A stretch of 7,781 bases of DNA from Oscillospiraceae bacterium (lineage in GTDB: Bacteria > Bacillota > Clostridia > Oscillospirales > Ruminococcaceae). Shown in pieces: positions 1 through 7,121 of this stretch. A program made the translations under genes and the position numbers. The notes under the pieces were generated by a model that was not told the DNA's origin, ran no database searches, and saw nothing but the letters and a program-made list of their open reading frames with translations. The DNA is taken from assembly GCA_031285945.1 (NCBI GenBank), contig JAITVF010000177.1, positions 1 to 7,781 of the forward strand, given 5' to 3'. The stretch's first letter is position 1, and each line of letters starts with the position of its first letter.

Positions 1-285
1 GCATATGGCCACCTTGTAGCCCTTTTTTACAAGTCGTGCTACATAAGCTTCGCTTGAGTGCCATGGAACCCCGCACATCGGCGCGCGCTCGGCCAGGCCG
101 CAGTCCCTCCCGGTAAGGGTGAGACTCAGGGCTTTGGATATCTCCTCGGCGTCCTCGAAAAACATCTCGTAGAAATCGCCGAGGCGAAAGAACACTATGT
201 GATCCCTATGCTGCTCCTTTATGCGAAAGTACTGCTGCATCATGGGAGTAAGCCCCTGCTTTATCATGTTATCCAACCTGCTCAC
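1..285 (-). CDS. mutS: DNA mismatch repair protein MutS, N-terminal part (runs off the left edge)
   Basis: MutS is the mismatch-recognition ATPase of post-replicative repair; it binds mispaired DNA and recruits MutL. Only the first 95 codons are here, all within the mismatch-binding domain I. The hallmark [12 protein letters not shown] stretch is present; within it F38-Y39-E40 corresponds to the Phe-x-Glu motif that stacks on and contacts the mismatched base. It is followed by the family-typical LTLTGRD and MCGVPWHS segments. I chose the GTG at 283-285 because a GAGGGGGG ribosome binding site lies six bases upstream; an in-frame ATG six codons later (267) is the alternative but has no comparable site. 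It lies 44 bp behind ricA on the same strand, so it is probably the third gene of a miaB-ricA-mutS operon. The same order, with cotE inserted, is known in Bacillus. The identity is certain; the exact start is likely. Confidence 0.96.
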   Translation of the reverse strand, partial: MSRLDNMIKQGLTPMMQQYFRIKEQHRDHIVFFRLGDFYEMFFEDAEEISKALSLTLTGRDCGLAERAPMCGVPWHSSEAYVARLVKKGYKVAIC

Positions 286-329
286 GCGCGTCCCCCCTCA
301 GCAAAAGCGCCGGTTAAAGTCCGTCACAC

Positions 330-734
330 TCAATGGCAGCCGGAGCAGCCGCCGCAATCACCGCCGCAGCCCTGTGAGTATTCAATAAGATCCGGGTCCC
401 TTCCCTCCGCGCTGCCCGAAATGATCTGAGTTATAAACTCCAAAAGCTCGTTGACCTCGGTTCTTGCCTGGGAAAAAGCGACCATATTCTCATTGCCCAT
501 GACGCGCGCGTAAATATCGCGCACCTCGTCGTTGAGCTCCTTTATTCTTTCAATGTCCCTGTCTTCCTTCTGCATTTCCCCGTTGAGTAAGGCGCGGCGC
601 TGCTCAAAAACCGATATCATGGTCTGAAGAGCCTCGTCCTGCTCATTTTGCTGTTCGCAGAGGCGCAGGTTAACCCAGCGCCCGTCCGCCTGAATAGCCC
701 TGCCAAGACTGCGTGCCGCTTCAATTGTGTCCAT
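330..734 (-). CDS. ricA: YlbF/YmcA-family protein, probable RicA, with a four-cysteine tail
   Basis: This 134-residue protein belongs to the Com_YlbF family (YlbF and YmcA). In Bacillus the three Ric proteins (RicA/YmcA, RicF/YlbF, RicT/YaaT) form an Fe-S-containing complex that assists RNase Y in mRNA processing and is needed for competence, biofilm and sporulation. The body is predicted to be almost entirely helical and charged (residues 1-107), as in the family. The C-terminus ends in C123, C127, C130 and C133, a CX3CX2CX2C array in a Gly-rich setting that could hold an Fe-S cluster. The start ATG has GGAGAGGG eight bases upstream. It lies 35 bp after miaB and 44 bp before mutS, the slot of ymcA in Bacillus, which is why I call it RicA rather than RicF. 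Family membership is firm. The paralog assignment rests on gene order and is less certain, because cysteine-tailed members of both types exist. Confidence 0.85.
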   Translation of the reverse strand: MDTIEAARSLGRAIQADGRWVNLRLCEQQNEQDEALQTMISVFEQRRALLNGEMQKEDRDIERIKELNDEVRDIYARVMGNENMVAFSQARTEVNELLEFITQIISGSAEGRDPDLIEYSQGCGGDCGGCSGCH

Positions 735-769
735 GTAGAAACCCTCTCCATTCTAATTATAGTCTAATT

Positions 770-2236
770 CTAAAATAAGCTCCCGCCCGTAACAGCCTTG
801 CCCGCAACGGCCCAAAGCATGGCTTTTGTGACCGATACCTCCGCAAAGCGCCCCACAAGAGCCTCGTCGCCCTCAAACTCCACTATAACGCCCTGCTCCG
901 TTCTGCCGGCGAGCATCCCCTGCCCAGTTTTGCCGGGGCCTTCGGCGAGAACGCGGCAGGTTGTGCCGACAAGCGAGTCGTAAATATCCTGCCCGATTCT
1001 TCGCTGTATCTGCGTGAGCATATCAAAGCGGCGCCGCTTGTCCTCTCTTGTAGCCGGGTCCTCCATAAGCGCGGCCTTTGTCCCCTCCCTTTTGGAGTAG
1101 ATAAAGGTATAAAGCGAGTGGTAGCGAACACGCTCGATAAGGCTCAGCGTTTCGGCAAAATCCGCGTCAGTCTCGCCGGGAAATCCGACTATGATATCGC
1201 TTGTAAAGGCTACGCCCTTAATTTTCCCCCTCGCGTAGTCGATGAGGGATAAATATTTTTCGGCCGTATACCGCCGGTTCATGGCGGAAAGAATTCTGTC
1301 AGAGCCGCTTTGCACCGGCAGATGAATGTGCCGGCATACCTTTTCGCACTCGGCTATCGTGTCTATAAGCTCATGGGTGCAGTCCTTCGGATGGCTTGTC
1401 ATAAAGCGGATGCGAAAATCCCCTGGGATAGCGTTTATACGCCGCAACAGCTCAGAAAAGCTGACCCCCGGCTCAAGGGTTCTGCCATAGGAATTTACGT
1501 TTTGCCCCAAAAGATGAATCTCTTTAAAGCCTTTTTCGACAAGGCCTTTCACCTCGTCCAGAATAACGCAAAGCTCACGGCTGCGCTCTCTTCCCCTCAC
1601 AAAGGGCACCACGCAATAGGTACAGAAGTTGTCGCATCCGTACATGACGGGAACCCACGCGCCGATGTTTCCCTCCCGACTTACTGGAATATCCTCCCGC
1701 AGCGGGTCGGAGCAAGCCTCCTCCAAGTCGACAATCCGCTTATCGCCGCCGAGGCGCCGCCACAAAAGCTCGGGAAAACGCCCCAGCGCGTGAGTGCCGA
1801 ATATAAGGTCGACATAAGGATAGTGAGCGTGAACCTTAGCCGCAATATGGGGCTGCTGCATCATACATCCGCAAAGGCCCGTGATGAGTCCTCGATTACT
1901 CTCCTTGAGCGACTTTAGCGCGCCTACGTTGCCCAAAACACGCTCCTCGGCGTTTTCGCGCACGGCGCAGGTATTAAATAGGATGAGATCGGCAGTCTCG
2001 GGGCCCTGCGCCATAGCGTAGCCCATCGCAAATAGCATGCCCTTAAGTTTTTCGGAATCGGAAACGTTCTGCTGGCAGCCAAAGGTTCTCACAAAGGCTA
2101 AGGGCTGTCTGCCGGTTTTTTCAAATATATCCTCGTTATAGTCGCGAACAAGCCGCGTAAAATTCTCGCCTTTATTGGGAATAATATTGATCGCATCCTC
2201 TTTTTTAACGGTTGTGCCCACGGCATAAATTATCAT
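770..2236 (-). CDS. miaB: tRNA-2-methylthio-N6-dimethylallyladenosine synthase MiaB
   Basis: MiaB is a radical-SAM methylthiotransferase that adds the 2-methylthio group to i6A37 next to the anticodon of tRNAs reading UNN codons. With the ATG at 2236 it has 488 residues. The N-terminal MTTase domain carries the three cysteines of the auxiliary [4Fe-4S] cluster (C54 in FGCQQN, C90 in NTCAVRE, C124 in CGCMMQ). The radical-SAM CX3CX2C is C201-C205-C208 (YGCDNFCTYC), and a TRAM RNA-binding domain occupies roughly 418-482. The start is uncertain. The open frame continues to a TTG at 2257, the first ATG is at 2236, and a GTG is at 2221; none has a Shine-Dalgarno site. A consensus promoter ends at 2245, so transcription would begin almost exactly at the 2236 ATG, which I therefore prefer. 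The gene leads the operon with ricA and mutS and diverges from eno. Confidence 0.96.
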   Translation of the reverse strand: MIIYAVGTTVKKEDAINIIPNKGENFTRLVRDYNEDIFEKTGRQPLAFVRTFGCQQNVSDSEKLKGMLFAMGYAMAQGPETADLILFNTCAVRENAEERVLGNVGALKSLKESNRGLITGLCGCMMQQPHIAAKVHAHYPYVDLIFGTHALGRFPELLWRRLGGDKRIVDLEEACSDPLREDIPVSREGNIGAWVPVMYGCDNFCTYCVVPFVRGRERSRELCVILDEVKGLVEKGFKEIHLLGQNVNSYGRTLEPGVSFSELLRRINAIPGDFRIRFMTSHPKDCTHELIDTIAECEKVCRHIHLPVQSGSDRILSAMNRRYTAEKYLSLIDYARGKIKGVAFTSDIIVGFPGETDADFAETLSLIERVRYHSLYTFIYSKREGTKAALMEDPATREDKRRRFDMLTQIQRRIGQDIYDSLVGTTCRVLAEGPGKTGQGMLAGRTEQGVIVEFEGDEALVGRFAEVSVTKAMLWAVAGKAVTGGSLF

Positions 2237-2244
2237 CAAGCTTA

Positions 2245-3676
<1,432 letters not shown>

Positions 3677-3696
3677 TTACGGTATAGGCGTCAATC

Positions 3697-3729
3697 AACG
3701 CGGCAAAGCGTTCCTCGCTTTGCCGCGTT
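3697..3729 (+). terminator. hairpin terminator after eno
   Basis: A perfect 14-bp stem (3697-3710 pairing with 3716-3729) with a five-base TTCCT loop begins 20 bases after the eno stop codon. The 3' side ends in only three T (GTTTG), so the U-tract is short; the A-A start of the left arm adds two A-U pairs. It is a probable intrinsic terminator, or a 3'-end-stabilising hairpin if termination is inefficient. Confidence 0.7.
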
Positions 3730-3785
3730 TGCATCTGAAAAGTATAACGGCTATAGCTCTTAAGCAGAACATTTTCTGATAATTT

Positions 3786-3791
3786 TATAAT
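3786..3791 (+). promoter_or_regulatory. possible -10 element for the methyltransferase gene
   Basis: TATAAT occurs in an A/T-rich patch (3781-3810) 69 bases before the methyltransferase ATG. No acceptable -35 or TGn extension accompanies it, so this is weak. Apart from it and the eno terminator, the 184-bp gap at 3677-3860 shows no clear structure. Confidence 0.3.
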
Positions 3792-3860
3792 TTTTTGCAG
3801 CAATTTTTAAGTTCCCGCTCACTGTTAGTTTACCTATCCATGCTATGGAGGAGTTAGCCT

Positions 3861-4430
3861 ATGATGGACAGACGCGCGCTGTTTAACAGCAGGGCTGCCA
3901 GCTGGGATCACGCGCACACCCATGATCCCGATAAAATTGAGCTTATGCTGTCGCTTAGCGATCTCCGCCAGGAAATGGACTTTCTGGATGTGGGCTGCGG
4001 AACCGGCGTGCTGGAGCCATATCTCATAGCCTATAATCCCCGCCGGGTCCTGGCGGTTGACTTTGCCGAAAAGATGATCGCTATCGCGAGAGAAAAAATC
4101 TACGACCGGCGCATCGAATTTGTTTGCGCCGATATCTACGCTCTTTTTGGCCCCTTGGCCGACTGCTGCTTTTTATACAACGCCTACCCGCATTTCGACG
4201 ACCCCGGGCGCCTTATCTCCCATATAGCCACCCTGCTGCGCCCGTGCGGAAGGCTTACCATCTCCCATACCCGGGGCAAGGCGGACGGAAGCTTTAAGGG
4301 ACTTACCTTCTGCGGCGCTCCGGTTCACCCCAATCAGGCGCTGGTCGCTCTCATGAACCCCTTTTTCCATGTGGACGCCACTGTTGACAATAACGCCCTG
4401 TTCCTCATATCGGGCATCAAACGAGACTGA
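3861..4430 (+). CDS. class I SAM-dependent methyltransferase, substrate unknown
   Basis: This 189-residue cytoplasmic protein has the Rossmann-like fold of class I methyltransferases. Motif I is D43-V-G-C-G-T-G49. The acidic residue that usually binds the SAM ribose is D67 in AVDFAEKM. D91 in CADIYAL fits motif III, and YNAYPHFDDP (106-115) fits the motif IV/post-IV region. The N-terminal FNSRAASWD (8-16) is typical of small Methyltransf_11/25-type enzymes in Clostridia. A GGAGGAG ribosome binding site lies seven bases before the first of two tandem ATG codons; the second is equally possible. It appears monocistronic, after the eno terminator and convergent with hpf, so neighbours give no clue to its substrate. 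In the post-IV region H136-T-R is followed by a C-terminal half that I do not recognise well enough to name a substrate class. Methyltransferase is firm; small-molecule rather than RNA substrate is only a guess. Confidence 0.88.
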   Translation: MMDRRALFNSRAASWDHAHTHDPDKIELMLSLSDLRQEMDFLDVGCGTGVLEPYLIAYNPRRVLAVDFAEKMIAIAREKIYDRRIEFVCADIYALFGPLADCCFLYNAYPHFDDPGRLISHIATLLRPCGRLTISHTRGKADGSFKGLTFCGAPVHPNQALVALMNPFFHVDATVDNNALFLISGIKRD

Positions 4431-4446
4431 TACTAGCAAATAAAAT

Positions 4447-4518
4447 GCTTTTATAATATTACTCTATTGCTTCCCCGCCAGAGGTGGGGGAAGCAATATA
4501 AAGAAGTATTTTAAATGC
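4447..4518. repeat. 72-bp imperfect palindrome with GCTTCCCC core
   Basis: The centre (4466-4497) is ATTGCTTCCCCGCC, loop AGA, then its near-complement with one extra G. The flanks continue the symmetry: 4447-4466 read forward matches the reverse complement of 4499-4518 at 15 of 20 positions, with a two-base indel before the core. The result is a long hairpin with arms of 33 and 36 bases. It starts 16 bases after the methyltransferase stop and may act as its terminator, but no T-run follows on either strand. It could also be a degenerate palindromic repeat. Confidence 0.6.
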
Positions 4519-4532
4519 GAAATAAATAGTCT

Positions 4533-4574
4533 GACAAAACAAAGCTTCCCCACGGGGGGAAGCTTTGTTTTGTC
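4533..4574. terminator. bidirectional terminator hairpin between methyltransferase and hpf
   Basis: A perfect 19-bp stem (4533-4551 with 4556-4574) and four-base loop ACGG. The outer arm is A/T-rich, so each strand ends in TTTGTTTTGT, which serves as a U-tract. It lies 16 bases past the hpf stop codon and between two convergent genes, the usual place for a shared terminator. It repeats the GCTTCCCC/GGGGGAAGC core of the palindrome just upstream. Confidence 0.8.
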
Positions 4575-4590
4575 GGGTATTCGTTCTCTA

Positions 4591-5115
4591 TTAATCCTCG
4601 GGTTCCAAAAGACCGTAATTCCCGTTATTGCGCTTATATACCACGCAAATCTCGCCGCCCTCTATGTTGCGGAACATAAAGAAGCTGTGGCCGATAAGGT
4701 TCATCTGTAGAATCGCTTCCTCAACGTCCATGGGCTTTACCTGGAAGCGCTTGGATTTTACAATCTCGTAGCTTTCGGTCGATCCTATAAAGTCGCTGTC
4801 ATAGCCGGGCTCAAAGGCCGTTTTGCGCAGACGTTTCTCAAGCCTTGTTTTATTCTTGACGATTTGCTTGAACAGAGCGTCCACCACTACATCCAGGCTG
4901 TCGAGCCGGTCTCCCGAGGTTTTTTCCGCGCGGAAGGTCATCCCCCCCGATTTAATGGTTACCTCAACGGTTTCCCTTCCGCCTTCGTTTATAACGGTTA
5001 CGATGGCGGAAGCGTCTTCGTCAAAGAAGCGGTCCAGCTTCGAGAGCTTTTTTTGGAGGCTCGCCTTAAAGGCATCCCGTATCGAAGTATTTCTGCCGGT
5101 CGTTGTAATATTCAT
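4591..5115 (-). CDS. hpf: ribosome hibernation-promoting factor, long form (HPF)
   Basis: Long HPF binds the 30S decoding region and dimerises 70S ribosomes into inactive 100S particles in stationary phase or stress. The 174-residue product has both domains: an N-terminal S30AE/RaiA ribosome-binding domain (about 1-98, starting MNITTTGRNTSIRD, with a basic helix KNKTRLEKRLRK at 87-98) and a C-terminal dimerisation domain (about 116-172, with VKSKRFQVKPMDVEEA and FFMFRN). The linker (about 99-115) is short. The ATG has AAAGGAG eight bases upstream. It appears to be transcribed alone: a terminator of the upstream yab cluster lies at 5203-5229, its own promoter at 5139-5167, and a strong hairpin 16 bases past its stop. 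All features expected for a Gram-positive long HPF are present, and nothing is missing. Confidence 0.97.
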   Translation of the reverse strand: MNITTTGRNTSIRDAFKASLQKKLSKLDRFFDEDASAIVTVINEGGRETVEVTIKSGGMTFRAEKTSGDRLDSLDVVVDALFKQIVKNKTRLEKRLRKTAFEPGYDSDFIGSTESYEIVKSKRFQVKPMDVEEAILQMNLIGHSFFMFRNIEGGEICVVYKRNNGNYGLLEPED

Positions 5116-5138
5116 TGGCTCAGCTCCTTTCTTTAGTC

Positions 5139-5167
5139 ATTATACCAAGATACGGCATTTTTTGCAA
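5139..5167 (-). promoter_or_regulatory. near-consensus sigma-A promoter for hpf
   Basis: On the minus strand TTGCAA (5162-5167) and a perfect TATAAT (5139-5144) are separated by 17 bases. Initiation near 5132 gives a leader of about 17 bases that still contains the AAAGGAG ribosome binding site. A stress-sigma promoter is not evident here. Confidence 0.8.
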
Positions 5168-5202
5168 CGCTTCATTTGCGGGTAACGCCCCCAATAATAC
5201 AT

Positions 5203-5229
5203 AAAACGGGACGCATCGCGTCCCGTTTT
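5203..5229 (-). terminator. intrinsic terminator of the yabP-yabQ-divIC-yabR cluster
   Basis: A 12-bp perfect stem (5203-5214 with 5218-5229) has a three-base loop and a GC-rich core GGGACGC. It begins nine bases after the yabR stop and ends in TTTT on the minus strand; the plus strand has five T, so it could work both ways. It separates yabR from the hpf promoter. Confidence 0.85.
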
Positions 5230-5237
5230 TGTATGAG

Positions 5238-5711
5238 CTATGGCTTGGGCGGCCCCTTTCTGGGACGGCGGCCCGTATCGTTGTTGCGCTTTAAGTCAGA
5301 CATTTTATCCTCGCTGGTCACCTTGAATTTGCTCAGCATATCCTCAAAGCTCGAGGGTTCAGCGCTGGGCTTTTTGCCCTGCCAGCCCATATCCCGCCCG
5401 CGATAGCCGCCGCGCTGCGGCGCCGGCCGGGGTGAAGGGCCGCCGGGTGCTCCTTGCGAAGGGGGGCCGCCAAGGTTTTCCGCGCACTTTTTAATGCTCA
5501 GGCTAACCTTGCCGTCCGGGGATATTTTCAGAACCTTTACCTTCACAACCTGATTTTCGCTCAAATGATCGCCAATCTCTTTGACGTATGCGTTGCTGAC
5601 CTCGGAAATATGTACCATCCCCGTCTTTCCGCCAGGCAACTCAACAAATGCTCCGAACTTGGTAATTCCGGTTACTTTTCCCTCAATGATCGCGCCAATT
5701 TCCAGCTGCAT
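5238..5711 (-). CDS. yabR: S1 domain RNA-binding protein, YabR type
   Basis: This 157-residue protein begins with a single S1 RNA-binding domain (about 1-75: EIGAIIEGKVTGITKFGAFV, then GKTGMVHISEV, and DGKVSLSIKK). This matches the YabR/general stress protein 13 group, whose exact role is not settled but which is thought to bind RNA or ribosomes. A low-complexity Gly/Pro/Arg linker (81-119) follows, then a distinct amphipathic segment SFEDMLSKFKVTSEDKMSDL (121-140) that I associate with clostridial members, and a basic tail. The ATG at 5711 is chosen because homologues start right before the EIG motif. The best ribosome binding site, AAGGAGG, is 12 bases upstream, rather far, and the open frame extends 15 codons further without support. 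It follows divIC by 81 bp, as yabR follows divIC in Bacillus. The gap may hold a separate promoter, but I see no convincing one. Confidence 0.9.
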   Translation of the reverse strand: MQLEIGAIIEGKVTGITKFGAFVELPGGKTGMVHISEVSNAYVKEIGDHLSENQVVKVKVLKISPDGKVSLSIKKCAENLGGPPSQGAPGGPSPRPAPQRGGYRGRDMGWQGKKPSAEPSSFEDMLSKFKVTSEDKMSDLKRNNDTGRRPRKGPPKP

Positions 5712-5792
5712 TAACAGAAAAATCCTCCTTAAAACTCCTCCGGTATCCCGGACCATGAGAACCTGTACTATTTTTGAAGAGGGCCCACAGCC

Positions 5793-6095
5793 TTAACTGC
5801 CTGAGATATCTATATATACCCTTTCATCGGGGGCCACGTAATCGAGCTTTTCCCTCGCTATGCGTTCAATATATTCCTGGTCGGCTCCCTGCTGGAGCTG
5901 GCGCTCCAGCTCTTTGTTTTCGAGCCGCTGATCCTCGTGAAGAATCCGCAGATCGTTAAGCTCCTGCTTTTGTCCGGCAAGACTTACCTGCATGTCTACA
6001 AGAAGCACCGCCGCATAAGCTATAAACAAAAAGATGCATATGCGCACAAATATGCTTTTAATGGGGGGCTTATCCTTCTTTTTCCTCTGCGTCAT
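5793..6095 (-). CDS. divIC: septum formation initiator DivIC/FtsB-like
   Basis: DivIC (FtsB family) is a small bitopic membrane protein that joins FtsL and DivIB in the divisome and helps activate septal peptidoglycan synthesis. The 100-residue product has the standard layout. There is a basic cytoplasmic N-terminus (QRKKKDK), one membrane segment (about 14-34, rich in I, F, L, A and V), and an extracellular coiled coil (about 38-72, Leu/Gln/Glu-rich). The terminal block EYIERIAREKLDYVAPDE (74-91) is the most conserved part of the family. The ATG at 6095 lies inside the end of yabQ, overlapping by 26 bases, so translation is probably coupled; AAAGGA sits about 12 bases upstream. The frame is open up to a GTG at 6143, but the extra residues look unlike the family N-terminus. 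Gene order yabP-yabQ-divIC-yabR equals that of Bacillus. Confidence 0.93.
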   Translation of the reverse strand: MTQRKKKDKPPIKSIFVRICIFLFIAYAAVLLVDMQVSLAGQKQELNDLRILHEDQRLENKELERQLQQGADQEYIERIAREKLDYVAPDERVYIDISGS

Positions 6096-6636
6096 CAGGC
6101 TTATGCTTCCTTTTGTTTTTCCGCTTCCTTCGGGCAGGCACACTCTTAAAATGATTATACAACACTTTGCGCCTAACTTTCAAGCGGTATTTACATCTTT
6201 GAGCAATTTTTTTAAGGAAATTTATAAAAAATCTTACCGGCCTGATTATTAAAGCCACAATAGAATACAGCAACCGGTAAATCGGAACGAACAGTCTATA
6301 AACAATAAAGCCTATAAAAGCCTTAACAGCTTTTATAATCGCCCCGCTTACCATCATAACCAGTACGCTCACGCTCATAAAATAGAGCAGAGCCCCGATT
6401 ACGGCGCCTACCAGGATAAAGAATCTGACCTGTCCGTCTATCGTGCGCATAAGAAATAAGAAGGTAGCCATGCCCAGAAAGAGAAAATAGAGCACATCCT
6501 CGACAAATACGACCGCGTAAGGCGCCGGTATAGCAAGCCTTGTTATCCGCAGCGCGTCGTACAAAAGGCCAAAGGCCGCGCCTAAAAGTATGGCCTCCAG
6601 GAAAAACCGGGTCTGCTCGGCAAGATATATACCCAA
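6070..6636 (-). CDS. yabQ: spore cortex biosynthesis protein YabQ
   Basis: YabQ is a membrane protein of the forespore envelope required for spore cortex formation in Bacillus; its biochemical role is unknown. The 188-residue product begins with the family's hallmark (AEQTRFFLEAILLGAAFGLLYDALR, residues 6-30). It shows about four or five membrane segments (roughly 10-28, 40-63, 70-86, 87-102 and 105-133) and a long basic tail (141-178) rich in Lys and Arg, longer and more charged than strictly needed. The start must be the TTG at 6634-6636: the yabP stop codon TAG (6651-6653) is in the same frame 15 bases upstream, and no ATG follows before residue 56. The site GGGGG lies ten bases upstream. 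It follows yabP by 14 bp and overlaps divIC, so the three genes are translationally linked. Confidence 0.92.
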   Translation of the reverse strand: MGIYLAEQTRFFLEAILLGAAFGLLYDALRITRLAIPAPYAVVFVEDVLYFLFLGMATFLFLMRTIDGQVRFFILVGAVIGALLYFMSVSVLVMMVSGAIIKAVKAFIGFIVYRLFVPIYRLLYSIVALIIRPVRFFINFLKKIAQRCKYRLKVRRKVLYNHFKSVPARRKRKNKRKHKPDDAEEKEG

Positions 6637-6650
6637 TGTACCGGTGCCCC

Positions 6651-6932
6651 CTATCGGAAAAGCTTTGAAAAGAAGCTTCCCTTCTGGGATCTGTTTTCTG
6701 AGTAGGATAAGCTGTCGATTTCCCCTTCCATCGAAAGATCTCCGGAATCGACGTCTATCTTGTTCATGTGAAGATTTTTTCCGGTAATTGTAAGCTCCCC
6801 GAGCTCGGTAAATACGATTACACTTTCCTCGTCAAATCTGTCGATGTCCATCACGCCGGACACTGTGAGGCTGCGTCGGCTCTCCATAATAATATTGTGA
6901 GCCGTTTTAAAGATTTTTTTATCTTCTGCCAT
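6651..6932 (-). CDS. yabP: sporulation protein YabP (YabP/YqfC family)
   Basis: YabP is needed for spore cortex assembly in Bacillus, made in the mother cell under sigma-E and working with YabQ; its mechanism is unknown. The 93-residue product is the usual size and is predicted to be mostly beta-strand. Typical segments are NIIMESRRSLTVSGVMDIDRFDE (13-35), a central FTELGELTITGKNLHM (41-56) and DLSMEGEIDSLSYSE (65-79). The ATG at 6932 has GGAGGGG about nine bases upstream. It is the first gene of the cluster running to yabR. In Bacillus and many Clostridia the gene before yabP is rqcP (yabO); here a 189-bp gap and gltA occupy that place. Confidence 0.93.
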   Translation of the reverse strand: MAEDKKIFKTAHNIIMESRRSLTVSGVMDIDRFDEESVIVFTELGELTITGKNLHMNKIDVDSGDLSMEGEIDSLSYSENRSQKGSFFSKLFR

Positions 6933-6980
6933 TAGCGCTTTCCCCTCCCGGATTATATAGGTAACAGATGCTTTTTTACC

Positions 6981-7010
6981 ATATATATGACGGGAGAAGA
7001 GCTTGTATTC
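6981..7010 (-). promoter_or_regulatory. possible sigma-E-like promoter for yabP-yabQ-divIC-yabR
   Basis: On the minus strand GAATAC (7005-7010) followed 16 bases after its ATA by CATATATAT (6981-6989) resembles mother-cell sigma-E sites (-35 around ATA, -10 around CATACAAT). It would start transcription about 42 bases before yabP. yabP and yabQ are sigma-E controlled in Bacillus. No sigma-A -35 is visible here. The match is partial and made by eye. Confidence 0.4.
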
Positions 7011-7085
7011 TCTGACCTTGAGGTGAATGGCCGTTTGATCTTGAAAATCAGCCTTAATAATTAATACTACTCCGCAGAAATCCCA

Positions 7086-7114
7086 CGAGGCGGGGGCCCT
7101 ACACCCCCGCCTCG
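7086..7114 (-). terminator. GC-rich hairpin after gltA
   Basis: An 11-bp perfect stem (7086-7096 with 7104-7114) encloses a seven-base loop, seven bases after the gltA stop codon. Only a weak T-run (ATTTCTG) follows on the minus strand, so termination may be partial. The remaining part of the 189-bp gap (6933-7085) holds the candidate yabP promoter and nothing else I can identify. Confidence 0.6.
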
Positions 7115-7121
7115 CAGACTC

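Noticed and set aside
58..429. A 123-codon open frame on the plus strand across mutS and ricA
   Set aside because: It overlaps two well-supported genes on the other strand and crosses their intergenic gap; it shows no family features.
1310..1918. A 202-codon open frame on the plus strand
   Set aside because: It is wholly antisense to the conserved radical-SAM and MTTase regions of miaB, has no recognisable domain, and arises from codon bias on the opposite strand.
2098..2196. A 32-codon reading frame (starting MRSILFPIKAR) near the 5' end of miaB that might be a leader peptide
   Set aside because: Its GAGG site touches the ATG with no spacing, it lies inside the conserved-length N-terminus of miaB in another frame, and no attenuator-like structure follows.
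3837..3849. TCCAT-GCT-ATGGA mini-hairpin overlapping the methyltransferase ribosome binding site
   Set aside because: Five base pairs with a three-base loop is within chance expectation, and no riboswitch-like leader surrounds it.
4823..5185. Plus-strand open frames across hpf (120 and 90 codons)
   Set aside because: Both are antisense to a fully recognised hpf gene and lack a supported start or domain.
6947..6959. TATATAAT just upstream of yabP as a sigma-A -10
   Set aside because: There is no -35 at the right distance, and initiation from it would fall within the yabP ribosome binding site.
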